Positions 11,521-18,607 are shown, counted from the first letter of the stretch. The stretch: DNA of 64,000 nt from Pseudomonas lopnurensis (GCF_015070855.1 NZ_JADDIX010000063.1:28064-92063); one strand, 5' to 3'. Program-made: numbers and translations. Notes: generated by a model from the sequence alone, not told the origin.

Positions 11521-13098
11521 TTACGTCGCCGAATAGTGTCCATGTGTAATCAAATCATCTGCTACTTGGGACAACACCAGCGCTCTTGCATTGATAAAGT
11601 CCACGTAAGGCTTATCGCCTGACCAGAACTCACTTGGAATCAGGGACGATTTGAATACCATTTCCTTGATACCGCCATCGATGGTTTGAAAGTACTGATA
11701 AGGGTCATTATCAGAGATAGCCCGATTGTCGCTGGAGTTTAGGAGACAAATGTTTGCTATGACATTTGACTCATGAAATGGAATTCCGAGTCCATTTAGG
11801 AATGACTTCGGATAGATATGATGAAACTCTCGCGCATTATATGATGCCAGCGCTTCGCCGAGATCAATATTTTGACCAGTAAGAAAGCTCTTCGGTTGGC
11901 ATTGAGCGAGCAGGCAAATGGTAGCCTTAGCTGCAGTTGAGTTTATACGCCATGTTTTTTTGAAAATCGAAGGGTCTATTTTTGCATGCATCTCGTCAAA
12001 AACGTAATTCCCTTTGGCTAACTCACGCATTTTCTCTATATCGACCATCACATAAGAGTTTGTTCCGGCCTTATACCTTTGAGTAAAAGAACAGTGCCAA
12101 AACCATTTCTTTAGACTTGCGACTTGCTTTGCGTTTGGCTTAAGGCAGTCGGAATAGAAGGAAACCAACGGCACGAGCATAATCGGAAAGGGAATAAATA
12201 CGAAATTCTTAATATGCAGCTGCTTTTCCAAAAAATCTACGCAAGAGTAGATAGCTTGCTTCAGCTTAGACATGCTCTCAATTAAGACTTCCGCCTTTAC
12301 ATCTACCAATGCGTCTGCATCGATTTTATTGATTGCGATTGTTGCAAGGCACCGCATCAAAAGTGTTTCTTCTACTTGGTCAAACCCTTTGTCAGAAAGA
12401 CTATCCAAGAGCCGCTCTATTTCATTTCTTAAGTCGAACTGCTCGGACCATGTCCACGCCGCCAGCAGCTCCAAGGTGCTGAGGCTCGTTCCAGAAGAAT
12501 TGATCCGTTGAAAGACCCTGCATACCTCTTGATTGGATCGATCCTTGATTGTGACGACCGGAAATTCATAATCTTTAAATCGCTCCGTCAGGTCCGCAAT
12601 AATCTTCTTTTCGTCGTCAGGAAAACGCGCCAGTTCTGGCAGCAACTTTGTTGTATCAAGTATGGTCCTAAGATTTATTGAGTTTTCTGGTGCTATAGAA
12701 GCATGCACAAACTCGTCAGTTGAAGGCACGAAGGAAACATTAAACCTTGCCGCCAGCTCAGGATCTGTCGTTTCAGCGTCGGAATTGAATACGCCATATA
12801 GCGTTGTTAAGCGCTGCTGACCGTCGAGAACATAGTTTACCGGGAAATCTTCTGGAGTTTTTGGCAGTGCAAACCCTCCAACATCTCTCTCGTGCTTCAG
12901 CTCTTCCTTTGTTGACCACAACAACAAGGACCCTACCGGATATCCGTTATAAATTGAGTCTAGAAGACTCATTATTTGCTCGTCACCCCAGACATATTCA
13001 CGCTGAAAAACAGGAATCTTTATATTCCCTCTCGACACGTCACTTAGCAGTGCAGACAATCTCGGATTTGTGGGGGTAATTTTATGTGTTCCTGCCAT
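11521..13098 (-). CDS. DUF262 / GmrSD-like protein with C-terminal HNH-type region; candidate anti-phage protein
   Basis: 525 residues. The N-terminal DUF262 (ParB/sulfiredoxin-like NTPase) domain has IPVFQREYVW at about 29-38 and the signature DGQQRLTTLYG at 92-102. The C-terminal part has EFHHIYPKSF near residue 424 followed by NICLLNSSDNR, resembling the DUF1524/HNH nuclease half of GmrSD type IV restriction enzymes, which cleave modified phage DNA. Third positions and overall composition are far more A/T-rich than the host genes, showing horizontal acquisition. AAGGA lies 8 bp before the ATG. It is the only cargo-like gene of the element. A defence role is inferred from family and context, and the substrate is unknown. 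Confidence 0.8.
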   Translation of the reverse strand: MAGTHKITPTNPRLSALLSDVSRGNIKIPVFQREYVWGDEQIMSLLDSIYNGYPVGSLLLWSTKEELKHERDVGGFALPKTPEDFPVNYVLDGQQRLTTLYGVFNSDAETTDPELAARFNVSFVPSTDEFVHASIAPENSINLRTILDTTKLLPELARFPDDEKKIIADLTERFKDYEFPVVTIKDRSNQEVCRVFQRINSSGTSLSTLELLAAWTWSEQFDLRNEIERLLDSLSDKGFDQVEETLLMRCLATIAINKIDADALVDVKAEVLIESMSKLKQAIYSCVDFLEKQLHIKNFVFIPFPIMLVPLVSFYSDCLKPNAKQVASLKKWFWHCSFTQRYKAGTNSYVMVDIEKMRELAKGNYVFDEMHAKIDPSIFKKTWRINSTAAKATICLLAQCQPKSFLTGQNIDLGEALASYNAREFHHIYPKSFLNGLGIPFHESNVIANICLLNSSDNRAISDNDPYQYFQTIDGGIKEMVFKSSLIPSEFWSGDKPYVDFINARALVLSQVADDLITHGHYSAT

Positions 13099-13148
13099 AA
13101 CATATTCCTTGCCAGTCTAAGTGGGCCACTACGCTAAGTGACTCTAAT

Positions 13149-13700
13149 TTAATTCCGCAAACTCAAATCTACTTTCATCTTGCAACTTCTTCGCTCAATG
13201 CTGCCCTCGCCGCCTGGGCAGTAATCACTTATGCGAGGCTCTTTTCCTACAACTACAATTTCTTTTTGCCGGGTTGGGATCGCTACGGCCGGCTCCGGGG
13301 CGACCCGAGTAGCTGGAACGATATTGGTCGCGCCCTGGGGGACGTAGTTTTTGTCGTTGAATACGGTTTGCTTGGGTGGTGGTTCTGCCGTAGCGGCTTG
13401 GGGCTGGGGCGTTTGTGGCTGAGGCGTTGCACCTCTTGCGGCCACTTCCTCTACTACCCTGTCCCAATCCTTGGTCGCTGTCGGCTCTGCTCGCGTGATC
13501 TCGGCAACGGGGGTTGGCTTGGGTTGGACGCGCTTATCGGCGATGCCCTGGACGGTGCCTTTGAGGAATGCCGAACTCATCATCTGTAGTGCGGCCAGCA
13601 TGATCGCGGTGCCGATCAGCCCTGGTATCAGCCATGCTACGGCTCCCTTGCGCGGGCGCCTTCTGATGTAGTCCGGGGCGTCGTTCCATTTAGCCTTCAT
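13149..13700 (-). CDS. Proline-rich single-pass membrane protein, element-encoded
   Basis: 183 residues. A basic N-terminus (YIRRRPRKG) is followed by one transmembrane helix (about 23-44, VAWLIPGLIGTAIMLAALQM). A proline/alanine-rich periplasmic stretch then contains TPQPQTPQPQAAT, and the end is Cys-containing (DYCPGGEGSIERRSCKM). This layout resembles small accessory proteins of integrated phage-like elements in Pseudomonas, but I cannot name a family. A GGGAGAGGGAG purine tract precedes the ATG. It lies between the DUF262 gene and the repressor-like gene, all on the minus strand. Confidence 0.65.
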   Translation of the reverse strand: MKAKWNDAPDYIRRRPRKGAVAWLIPGLIGTAIMLAALQMMSSAFLKGTVQGIADKRVQPKPTPVAEITRAEPTATKDWDRVVEEVAARGATPQPQTPQPQAATAEPPPKQTVFNDKNYVPQGATNIVPATRVAPEPAVAIPTRQKEIVVVGKEPRISDYCPGGEGSIERRSCKMKVDLSLRN

Positions 13701-13757
13701 ATCTCCCTCTCCCTGTCCTTCGGGCGTACCAGCGCCTAGTCACTTCCTTGGTGATCG

Positions 13758-14042
13758 CTATCCCGCGCTCTGACTGGTCAAGTTTCGGTTGGCCTCGTCG
13801 TATTCCGGGCTTCGGTGGCCATGCTCTGGCTCGATCCGGCCGCTAACGAGCCAAAGGGCGTACTCGGGAAACGAGTCAGCCAGGATGCCGATCTCCTCCG
13901 TACCAATGCGGATTTTCTCGCTGCTGATGTTGCGCCAGCGGTCGTAGTTCTTGCTGCCCTTCTCGCTCAGGCGCTCCGGGCCGACCACACGCATCAATCG
14001 AAGCGCTCTATCTCGGAACGAATCCATATAGGTAAATTTCAT
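13758..14042 (-). CDS. Small repressor-like DNA-binding protein of the element
   Basis: 94 residues from the ATG at 14042, or 98 from the ATG at 14054. No start has a clear ribosome site. The pattern ERLSEKGSKNYDRWRNISSE followed by KIRIGTEEIGILADSFPEYALW resembles the short helix-turn-helix proteins that sit next to integrases in Pseudomonas prophage-like elements. In these a degenerate helix-turn-helix is followed by an [EQ]YxxW motif and a PE-[H]-SPEYDEAN tail, also seen here. The start region carries a perfect 15-bp inverted repeat (14044-14079), a likely operator. The gene diverges from the excisionase/integrase remnant, as in a lysogeny switch. Exact function is inferred. Confidence 0.6.
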   Translation of the reverse strand: MKFTYMDSFRDRALRLMRVVGPERLSEKGSKNYDRWRNISSEKIRIGTEEIGILADSFPEYALWLVSGRIEPEHGHRSPEYDEANRNLTSQSAG

Positions 14043-14043
14043 G

Positions 14044-14079
14044 CTGCGTAACATTTACGCAAGGGTAAATGTTACGCAG
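14044..14079. promoter_or_regulatory. Perfect 15-bp inverted repeat, probable element operator
   Basis: CTGCGTAACATTTAC (14044-14058), six spacer bases, then GTAAATGTTACGCAG (14065-14079), an exact reverse complement. It covers the start of the repressor-like gene and lies just upstream of the divergent excisionase/integrase remnant. It fits an autoregulated operator. A stable RNA hairpin is the alternative. Confidence 0.7.
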
Positions 14080-14129
14080 ACAGCAGCATTACTAGTAAAG
14101 ACCAACATAGTGCAACAAAGGCCAAGGAC

Positions 14130-14574
14130 ATGGAAGGAAACCTACCGCCGATAGACCTGCTCAACGCGCCCCCGATCAATGCCGTGGCGCCAGTTCGCCG
14201 ACTGGATTCGCATGGGCGAAGAACGTGTGGGACTGGATTCGCAACGGCTACATTCCACTTCGCCGCCATGGTGCCTTCAGCAAGTGTCGTGATCGATTCG
14301 ATGAGGCTGTTTCGCGTGCGGGTCTTGGATTGCCTGCCGGACAGAAGTCGCATGTGCTACGGCACACCTTGCCTCCCACTTCATAGCAAACGGTGGCAAT
14401 ATCCTGACCTTGCAGAAGATCCTGGGTCATTCGTCCTTGGCGATGACGATGCGCTACGCGCACCTGTCACCCGATCATCTGCAAGACGTGTTAGCGTTCG
14501 GTCCTGCTAAGGATTTTCGACACTCCCGCCTCGGAGCAGCATTCGAGACAGGAAAATCCTTTGTAAATCAATAA
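14130..14574 (+). pseudogene. Decayed excisionase-like plus tyrosine integrase remnant
   Basis: From 14130 a short Cox/Xis-like piece can be read (MEGNLPPIDLLNAPP in frame, then MPWRQFADWIRMGEE and WDWIRNGYIPLRRHG in shifted frames). It runs directly into the catalytic end of a tyrosine recombinase: GLPAGQKSHVLRHT, a one-base deletion at 14369-14370, then ASHFIANGGNILTLQKILGH and MTMRYAHLSPDHLQDV. HxLRHT...GH...Y are the catalytic-box residues. The stop TAA at 14572-14574 abuts the first base of selC. The N-terminal integrase domains are missing, so both a large deletion and frameshifts have inactivated it. Confidence 0.85.
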
Positions 14575-14613
14575 GGAAGGCAATCGCAGCCGGTGCTGCG
14601 GCCGGGCTTCAAA
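14562..14613 (+). repeat. attR: element-borne selC 5' half
   Basis: Identical over 52 bp to 11312-11363. The shared block supplies the last codons of the integrase remnant and nucleotides 1-39 of the functional selC gene. Strand exchange therefore occurred at or before the tRNA anticodon loop. Confidence 0.9.
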
Positions 14614-14670
14614 CCCGGTTGGGGGCGGCAGCCGTTCCCGGGTGAGTTCGACTCTCACTGCCTTCCGCCA
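14575..14670 (+). tRNA. selC: tRNA-Sec (anticodon TCA)
   Basis: 96 nt including the encoded CCA. The 8-bp acceptor stem pairs GGAAGGCA with TGCCTTCC. The 6-bp D stem is CGCAGC/GCTGCG with a 4-nt loop. The anticodon arm is CCGGG-CTTCAAA-CCCGG with the UCA anticodon, followed by a long variable arm and the T arm GTGAG-TTCGACT-CTCAC. The extended acceptor and D stems are specific to bacterial tRNA-Sec, and the similarity to E. coli selC is clear. It is the integration target of the element to its left, so its present promoter must lie in element DNA. Confidence 0.97.
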
Positions 14671-14894
14671 AATTTCTCGAGAACGCCTCGCTGAACAGGG
14701 CTCGCTGTCATCTTTGCAAAGGTGCTCCAAGCCATGCAGGACCGTACCCAGCACGGGATAGCAATTACAAAAGAAGCAGCAGAACGCTGATTCCACCGCC
14801 CCGCTGTTCGACCTAGCCAAGACGTGTGAACCGCATAGGACCTATGCGAAAGGAAAGCAGGAGCAAGGCAACGGCATGCCTTGAAGGACAGAAC

Positions 14895-15284
14895 ATGATC
14901 GACCTGGGCGACCTTCGACCCGATCCAATCGAGATACGGGAATACAAACGAACCCGCAAAACGCGCAGGCCACTGTTCAGCATCGGAACGGGCATTGTCC
15001 TGGCCGCCATCATCGGCGTCAGCGGTTTTTGGGGCGGAAAGATCGGCTACGAACTGTTCCACGAGTGGCGTGCAAAGCAAGCGATGCAAGAGCTGGCACA
15101 AGCCGCCCAGCGCCATGCACAAGCTCAGGCACAGCAACGACGCCTGCAAGCACAACGAGCCGCACAGGCACGAAGGGACCAAGTGTGGAATTCAAGAGCA
15201 TGCCGCTTCTGGTGGGAACGCGCACCGAATGATCCGCAAGTGATCGCCAAGGCTAGAACGATGCAGTCTTGCCAAATGCAATAG
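14895..15284 (+). CDS. Small membrane protein with Ala/Gln-rich coiled coil, accessory
   Basis: 129 residues. A charged N-terminus (IREYKRTRKTRR) precedes one membrane helix (about 32-52, GTGIVLAAIIGVSGFWGGKI). A predicted Ala/Gln-rich coiled coil then leads to a C-terminal CRFWWERAPNDP...QSC motif. The ATG at 14895 is chosen over 14826 because AAGGA lies 6 bp upstream. Proteins ending in a CRFWW-type motif are, from memory, frequent in integrated phage-like elements of Pseudomonas, so this may be debris of a second or older insertion at selC. Function unknown. Confidence 0.6.
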   Translation: MIDLGDLRPDPIEIREYKRTRKTRRPLFSIGTGIVLAAIIGVSGFWGGKIGYELFHEWRAKQAMQELAQAAQRHAQAQAQQRRLQAQRAAQARRDQVWNSRACRFWWERAPNDPQVIAKARTMQSCQMQ

Positions 15285-15612
15285 CGGCAAAAAAGTGTCG
15301 AAATCACTACGGACCAAAGCGGAGCAATGCAGCCAAGCTAGTGGACCGTCTTGGAAGTTCGTTTATTCATACGTTGCCTCGACTCGGGAGAAGCGCAAGA
15401 GCCTATCGAGCGTAAGAGCTTGGGGGCACCTAGTCCTTGCTGGCGATTCCGACCACCATCGCCGGATCGCCAGCAAGCTGGCTCCTACAACATAATGCTC
15501 AGTGAGTTAACAAACTAACCAAACAGGCCACTAGAAAAGCCGAAGACGGCGTGTTATTGCAAGCCAAAGAAACGAGTTCAACTCCACTGCTTTCCACCCG
15601 CTTTTCTCCGGT
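15285..15612. other. Non-coding stretch with REP-like palindrome
   Basis: 328 bp without a credible gene. It holds the first of two 16-bp direct repeats (15293-15308). It also holds a REP-like palindrome (about 15433-15490, TCCTTGCTGGCGA...TCGCCAGCAAGCTGGC) that recurs at about 25870-25942. Confidence 0.6.
15293..15308 (+). repeat. 16-bp direct repeat, left copy
   Basis: AAGTGTCGAAATCACT, identical to 16254-16269. The two copies bracket the toxin-antitoxin module and contain GTGTCGAAA, the reverse complement of the TTTCGACAC motif near both ends of the selC element. Confidence 0.7.
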
Positions 15613-15898
15613 TTAGTCCCGTAAGGGAGGCCACATCCTGGCCGTATGAACCAACGCCAGTACCCATACGGCGCTTTCTTCGATCTGATACGAGGCGATA
15701 GTTTTCGTGGGGAATCAGCGCTCGGGTGCCCGGTACGTTCCCGAGCTTGCCCATGTCGGGGGGAAATCCGCCAGTTTGGCGGCCACGTTGCCGAAGAGTT
15801 CATCCATGCGAGCGACGGCAAGGGGATGGTCGGTCGCGATGAAGTCCCATATATCCAGACGGTCCTGCTCGGCTTCGGGCGTCCCGATGCCCCTTCAT
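15613..15898 (-). pseudogene. ParE/RelE-type toxin, frameshifted
   Basis: Read across three frames it gives a RelE/ParE-superfamily toxin: PEAEQDRLDIWDFIATDHPL and MDELFGNVAAKLADFP, then MGKLGNVPGTRALIPHENYR, then YQIEESAVWVLALVHTARMW followed by PPLRD and a stop. Shifts occur shortly after the start, near 15765 and near 15695. The original start overlaps the antitoxin stop (ATGA), the usual toxin-antitoxin coupling. With three shifts it is almost certainly inactive. Confidence 0.8.
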
Positions 15899-16161
15899 TT
15901 GAGGCCCAGCACCTGGTCACGGCGGGCAGCGAATGTCGCTTCGACCTCTTCATTGGAGCGGCCACGCGCCGCCTCGACGGCAGCGCGACCAGCCTCAACC
16001 TTCCTGTGCAGGAAGTCGTCGTAATCCCTGACCTGCTGTTGCTGGCGGATGAAGTCGCGCATGACCTGGGAGGCCGGTCGGTGGACGGCTTCCGCCGCCG
16101 CCATGAAATCGGCGCGCAACTCAGGCTCCAGTTTCAAGTTAAAAACCGCTTCTTTGGCCAT
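15895..16161 (-). CDS. Antitoxin of a ParE/RelE-type system, intact
   Basis: 88-residue ribbon-helix-helix type antitoxin. The N-terminal strand and helices AVFNLKLEPELRADFMAAAE and RPASQVMRDFIRQQQ form the DNA-binding half. The C-terminal tail (DYDDFLHRKVEAGRAAVEAA and SNEEVEATFAARRDQVL) would bind the toxin. GGAGG lies 7 bp before the ATG. It is translationally coupled to a frameshifted toxin, so it is now an orphan antitoxin. It may still repress its own promoter or neutralise a related toxin elsewhere. Confidence 0.85.
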   Translation of the reverse strand: MAKEAVFNLKLEPELRADFMAAAEAVHRPASQVMRDFIRQQQQVRDYDDFLHRKVEAGRAAVEAARGRSNEEVEATFAARRDQVLGLK

Positions 16162-16253
16162 GGCGAAGCCTCCTGAACGTACTGATTTCGTACATACGAT
16201 GTGTCCACATTTAGGCCTGGCATAGGCTTGAGGAAACAGGCCCGATGAATGGC

Positions 16254-16269
16254 AAGTGTCGAAATCACT
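16254..16269 (+). repeat. 16-bp direct repeat, right copy
   Basis: AAGTGTCGAAATCACT, matching 15293-15308 exactly. It lies 93 bp upstream of the antitoxin start and marks the right limit of the accessory patch before host-like genes resume. Confidence 0.7.
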
Positions 16270-16395
16270 GTTCAGGAATGCCGGCACCAGAACGATGGAC
16301 GCGAAGGCCGGCAGAATGACCCGCTTGGGCCAACGTAGGCCAACCAGGGGCAGACAAAAACGAGTTCGACGCCCACAACCTCCCGCCAACCCCGC

Positions 16396-16860
16396 TCACT
16401 TCCACTGCAACGCCTGTACATGGGCGTTCGCCGGATCGAAATTGTCCAGCCGCATGCGCTCGGCGATCGCCGCCAGGGCCGCTTCGCCCCGCGGGAATTC
16501 GTCGCGCGCCGCACTCCAGTCTTCCGGCTGCAGGCGCACCATCCAGCCTTCGCCGTAGCAATCGCGATTGATCAGGGCCGGCTGCTCGAGCAGCACCTCG
16601 TTCACTGCCAGCAGCTCTCCGGCGAGCGGGCTGCGCGCCGAGGCGGCGGCCTTGGCGAATTCCACCACGCCGAAACTGCGCTCGCGCTCGATGCGCGTAC
16701 CGACGCGCTTGGGCGTGAAGGCGAAGATCTGCCCGTATAGCGCACAGCCGTAGGCGGTCAGCCCAAGGGTGACGCTGCCGTCGTGCTCCTCGCGCAACCA
16801 CAGGCTGTGCTCCGGCGCGTAGCGCAGCGCGTCGGGGAACTCCAGGCCGTGCAGGATCAT
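16396..16860 (-). CDS. Lipoyl-domain GcvH-like protein
   Basis: 154 residues resembling the glycine cleavage H protein. The lipoylation site fits VVEFAKAAASARSPLAGELL (about 78-97), aligning with the ExVKAxSDxxxPxxGE pattern of H proteins, so the lysine of EFAKAA is the probable modified residue. The tail EGWMVRLQPEDW also fits. It is not beside gcvT or gcvP. Instead it overlaps a DsrE gene by 4 bp, a pairing like the lipoate-binding LbpA proteins of sulfur metabolism. A role in sulfur or thiol transfer is therefore inferred, not shown. Confidence 0.75.
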   Translation of the reverse strand: MILHGLEFPDALRYAPEHSLWLREEHDGSVTLGLTAYGCALYGQIFAFTPKRVGTRIERERSFGVVEFAKAAASARSPLAGELLAVNEVLLEQPALINRDCYGEGWMVRLQPEDWSAARDEFPRGEAALAAIAERMRLDNFDPANAHVQALQWK

Positions 16861-17231
16861 AGGGTCAGGACTCGTTCGTATTCGAGGATCATCTGCGCCA
16901 GCTCGCCACCGCTGGAAATATCGTCCAGCTCGGCGATCAGCATGTCGGCGTCGAGGTTCACGCCGGGTTGGCGGCACATCAGCAGGCGCGCACCGGCCTG
17001 TCTGGCATTGCGGATGAAATGCAGCAGCGGCTCGCCGTTTTCCACTGCGCGGAGTGACTCGGCCACTTCGCGGCGCGCCAGTTGCGTGCCTTCGCCGGTG
17101 AGGTAGAGGGTCACTTCGGCATCCATGCAGGCCAGCAACGTGGCGATATGAAAGGGTGCCGCGCAGCGCGCCGGCGTGCTGGGGCCGCTGACCACCAGGA
17201 TCAGCACGCGCTGTGGGGTTGGTTCTGTCAC
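16857..17231 (-). CDS. DsrE-family protein
   Basis: 124 residues with the alpha/beta fold pattern of DsrE/TusD-type proteins: an RVLILVVSGPSTP first strand and loop, CMDAEVTLYLTGEGTQL, and a single cysteine in RLLMCRQPGVNLDAD, plausibly a persulfide carrier. The GTG start is preceded by GGAG about 8 bp upstream. It ends four bases into the GcvH-like gene, so the two are co-translated. It is divergent from cfa, with 148 bp between. Confidence 0.8.
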   Translation of the reverse strand: MTEPTPQRVLILVVSGPSTPARCAAPFHIATLLACMDAEVTLYLTGEGTQLARREVAESLRAVENGEPLLHFIRNARQAGARLLMCRQPGVNLDADMLIAELDDISSGGELAQMILEYERVLTL

Positions 17232-17379
17232 GTGGATTCTCCGTGAAAATCATGGATCGCCGCTACGTTGGCGCCCAGGCGATGCCATTTACTCATAGGA
17301 GGAAACTATCAATACAATAGCCTACAGTTTTCAAATTCATGGTCTAGGATTCCTACGATGAATTGAAAGGAGATCGAGC

Positions 17380-18561
17380 ATGTTGGCGACATTGCTACCG
17401 GCCCTTAAAGAACTTGCCTTGCCGCTGAAACTGCGTTTGTGGGATGGCAATGAAATCGACATCGGGCCCTCCCCCCATGTCACGCTAGTCATCAAGGACC
17501 CCAACCTGATAACCCAGCTGGCGCACCCCAGCCTGGATCTGCTCGGCGCAGCCTACGTCGAAGGGCGGATCGACCTGCTGGGGCCTCTCGAAGAGGTCAT
17601 CCGCATCGGTGACGAGATGAGTCGCGCGCTGGGCGAGGACAATTTCCCCCCGCCCGCGCGCGAAGCGCATGACAAGGCCACCGATGCCGAGGCGATCTCC
17701 TACCACTACGACCTGTCCAACGACTTCTACCGACTCTGGCTGGACCAGGACATGGTCTATTCCTGCGCCTACTTCGAAACCGGCCATGAGGCCCTCGATC
17801 AGGCGCAGCAGGCCAAGCTGCGCCTGATCTGCCGCAAGCTGCGGCTCAAGCCAGGCGACCGGTTGCTCGATGTCGGCTGCGGCTGGGGCGGGCTGGCGCG
17901 TTTTGCCGCACGCGAATTCGGCGCCGAGGTGTTCGGCATCACCCTCAGCCGCGAGCAGCTGGCGCTGGGCCGCGAGCGCGTGGTCGCCGAGGGGCTGCAG
18001 GACCAGGTGCGGCTGGAGCTGATGGATTACCGCGACCTGCCGCAGGACGGCCGCTTCGACAAGGTGGTGAGCGTCGGCATGTTCGAACATGTCGGCCATG
18101 CCAACCTGCCGCTGTACTGCCAGCAGCTGTTCGGCGTGGTGCGCCCGGGCGGACTGGTGCTCAACCACGGCATCACCTCGCGGCATCTGGATGGCCGGCC
18201 GGTCGGCCATGGGGCGGGCGAGTTCATCGACCGCTACGTATTCCCCCACGGCGAGCTACCGCATCTGGTGAAGATCAGCGCCTGCATCAGCGAGTCGGGG
18301 TTGGAAATCGTCGACGTGGAAAGCCTGCGCCTGCACTACGCCCGCACGTTGCAGCTGTGGAGCGAACGCCTGGAGGCGCATCTGGAGCAGGCCCGGCAGT
18401 TGGTTCCCGAGCGCGCCTTGCGAATCTGGCGGGTGTACCTGGCCGGCTGCGCCTATGGCTTCCGCCGCGACTGGATCGACCTGCACCAGGTCCTCGCCAG
18501 CAAACCGCTGCCGGACGGTTCCCACGAGCTGCCCTGGACCCGCGCCGACCTGTATGGCTGA
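17380..18561 (+). CDS. cfa: Cyclopropane-fatty-acyl-phospholipid synthase family methyltransferase
   Basis: 393-residue soluble enzyme that uses S-adenosylmethionine to add a methylene across unsaturated phospholipid acyl chains. It has the N-terminal lipid-binding domain (1-120) and the family stretch YHYDLSNDFYRLWLDQDMVY. The SAM motif LLDVGCGWGGLA is near 162, and MFEHVGHANLPLYC and HYARTLQLW follow. AAAGGAG lies 8 bp before the ATG. Length matches the family (about 380-420). Confidence 0.92.
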   Translation: MLATLLPALKELALPLKLRLWDGNEIDIGPSPHVTLVIKDPNLITQLAHPSLDLLGAAYVEGRIDLLGPLEEVIRIGDEMSRALGEDNFPPPAREAHDKATDAEAISYHYDLSNDFYRLWLDQDMVYSCAYFETGHEALDQAQQAKLRLICRKLRLKPGDRLLDVGCGWGGLARFAAREFGAEVFGITLSREQLALGRERVVAEGLQDQVRLELMDYRDLPQDGRFDKVVSVGMFEHVGHANLPLYCQQLFGVVRPGGLVLNHGITSRHLDGRPVGHGAGEFIDRYVFPHGELPHLVKISACISESGLEIVDVESLRLHYARTLQLWSERLEAHLEQARQLVPERALRIWRVYLAGCAYGFRRDWIDLHQVLASKPLPDGSHELPWTRADLYG

Positions 18562-18607
18562 ACCCGGCGGGCCCCGCGCCGGCGAGTGCGCTACGGGGCC
18601 CGATCGT

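Larger units (their letters stand above)
11312..14613. mobile_element. 3.25-kb integrative element in selC (phage/satellite remnant)
   Basis: Bounded by 52-bp direct repeats of selC (11312-11363 and 14562-14613). From left to right it holds a low-GC DUF262 gene, a proline-rich membrane protein, a repressor-like gene, a palindromic operator, and a decayed excisionase/integrase reading into selC. The size and the small-gene content resemble a filamentous-phage-type or satellite element, but no replication or coat gene is present. The integrase is frameshifted, so the element is probably fixed in place. The current selC 5' half comes from the element's right end. Confidence 0.8.

Noticed and set aside
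13266..13589. Plus-strand frame of 107 codons (Gly/Leu/Cys-rich)
   Set aside because: Antisense of the proline-rich membrane protein; composition is a reflection of that gene.
15531..15998. 155-codon minus-strand frame as an accessory protein
   Set aside because: It runs through the frameshifted toxin in a non-toxin frame and shows no protein-like pattern.
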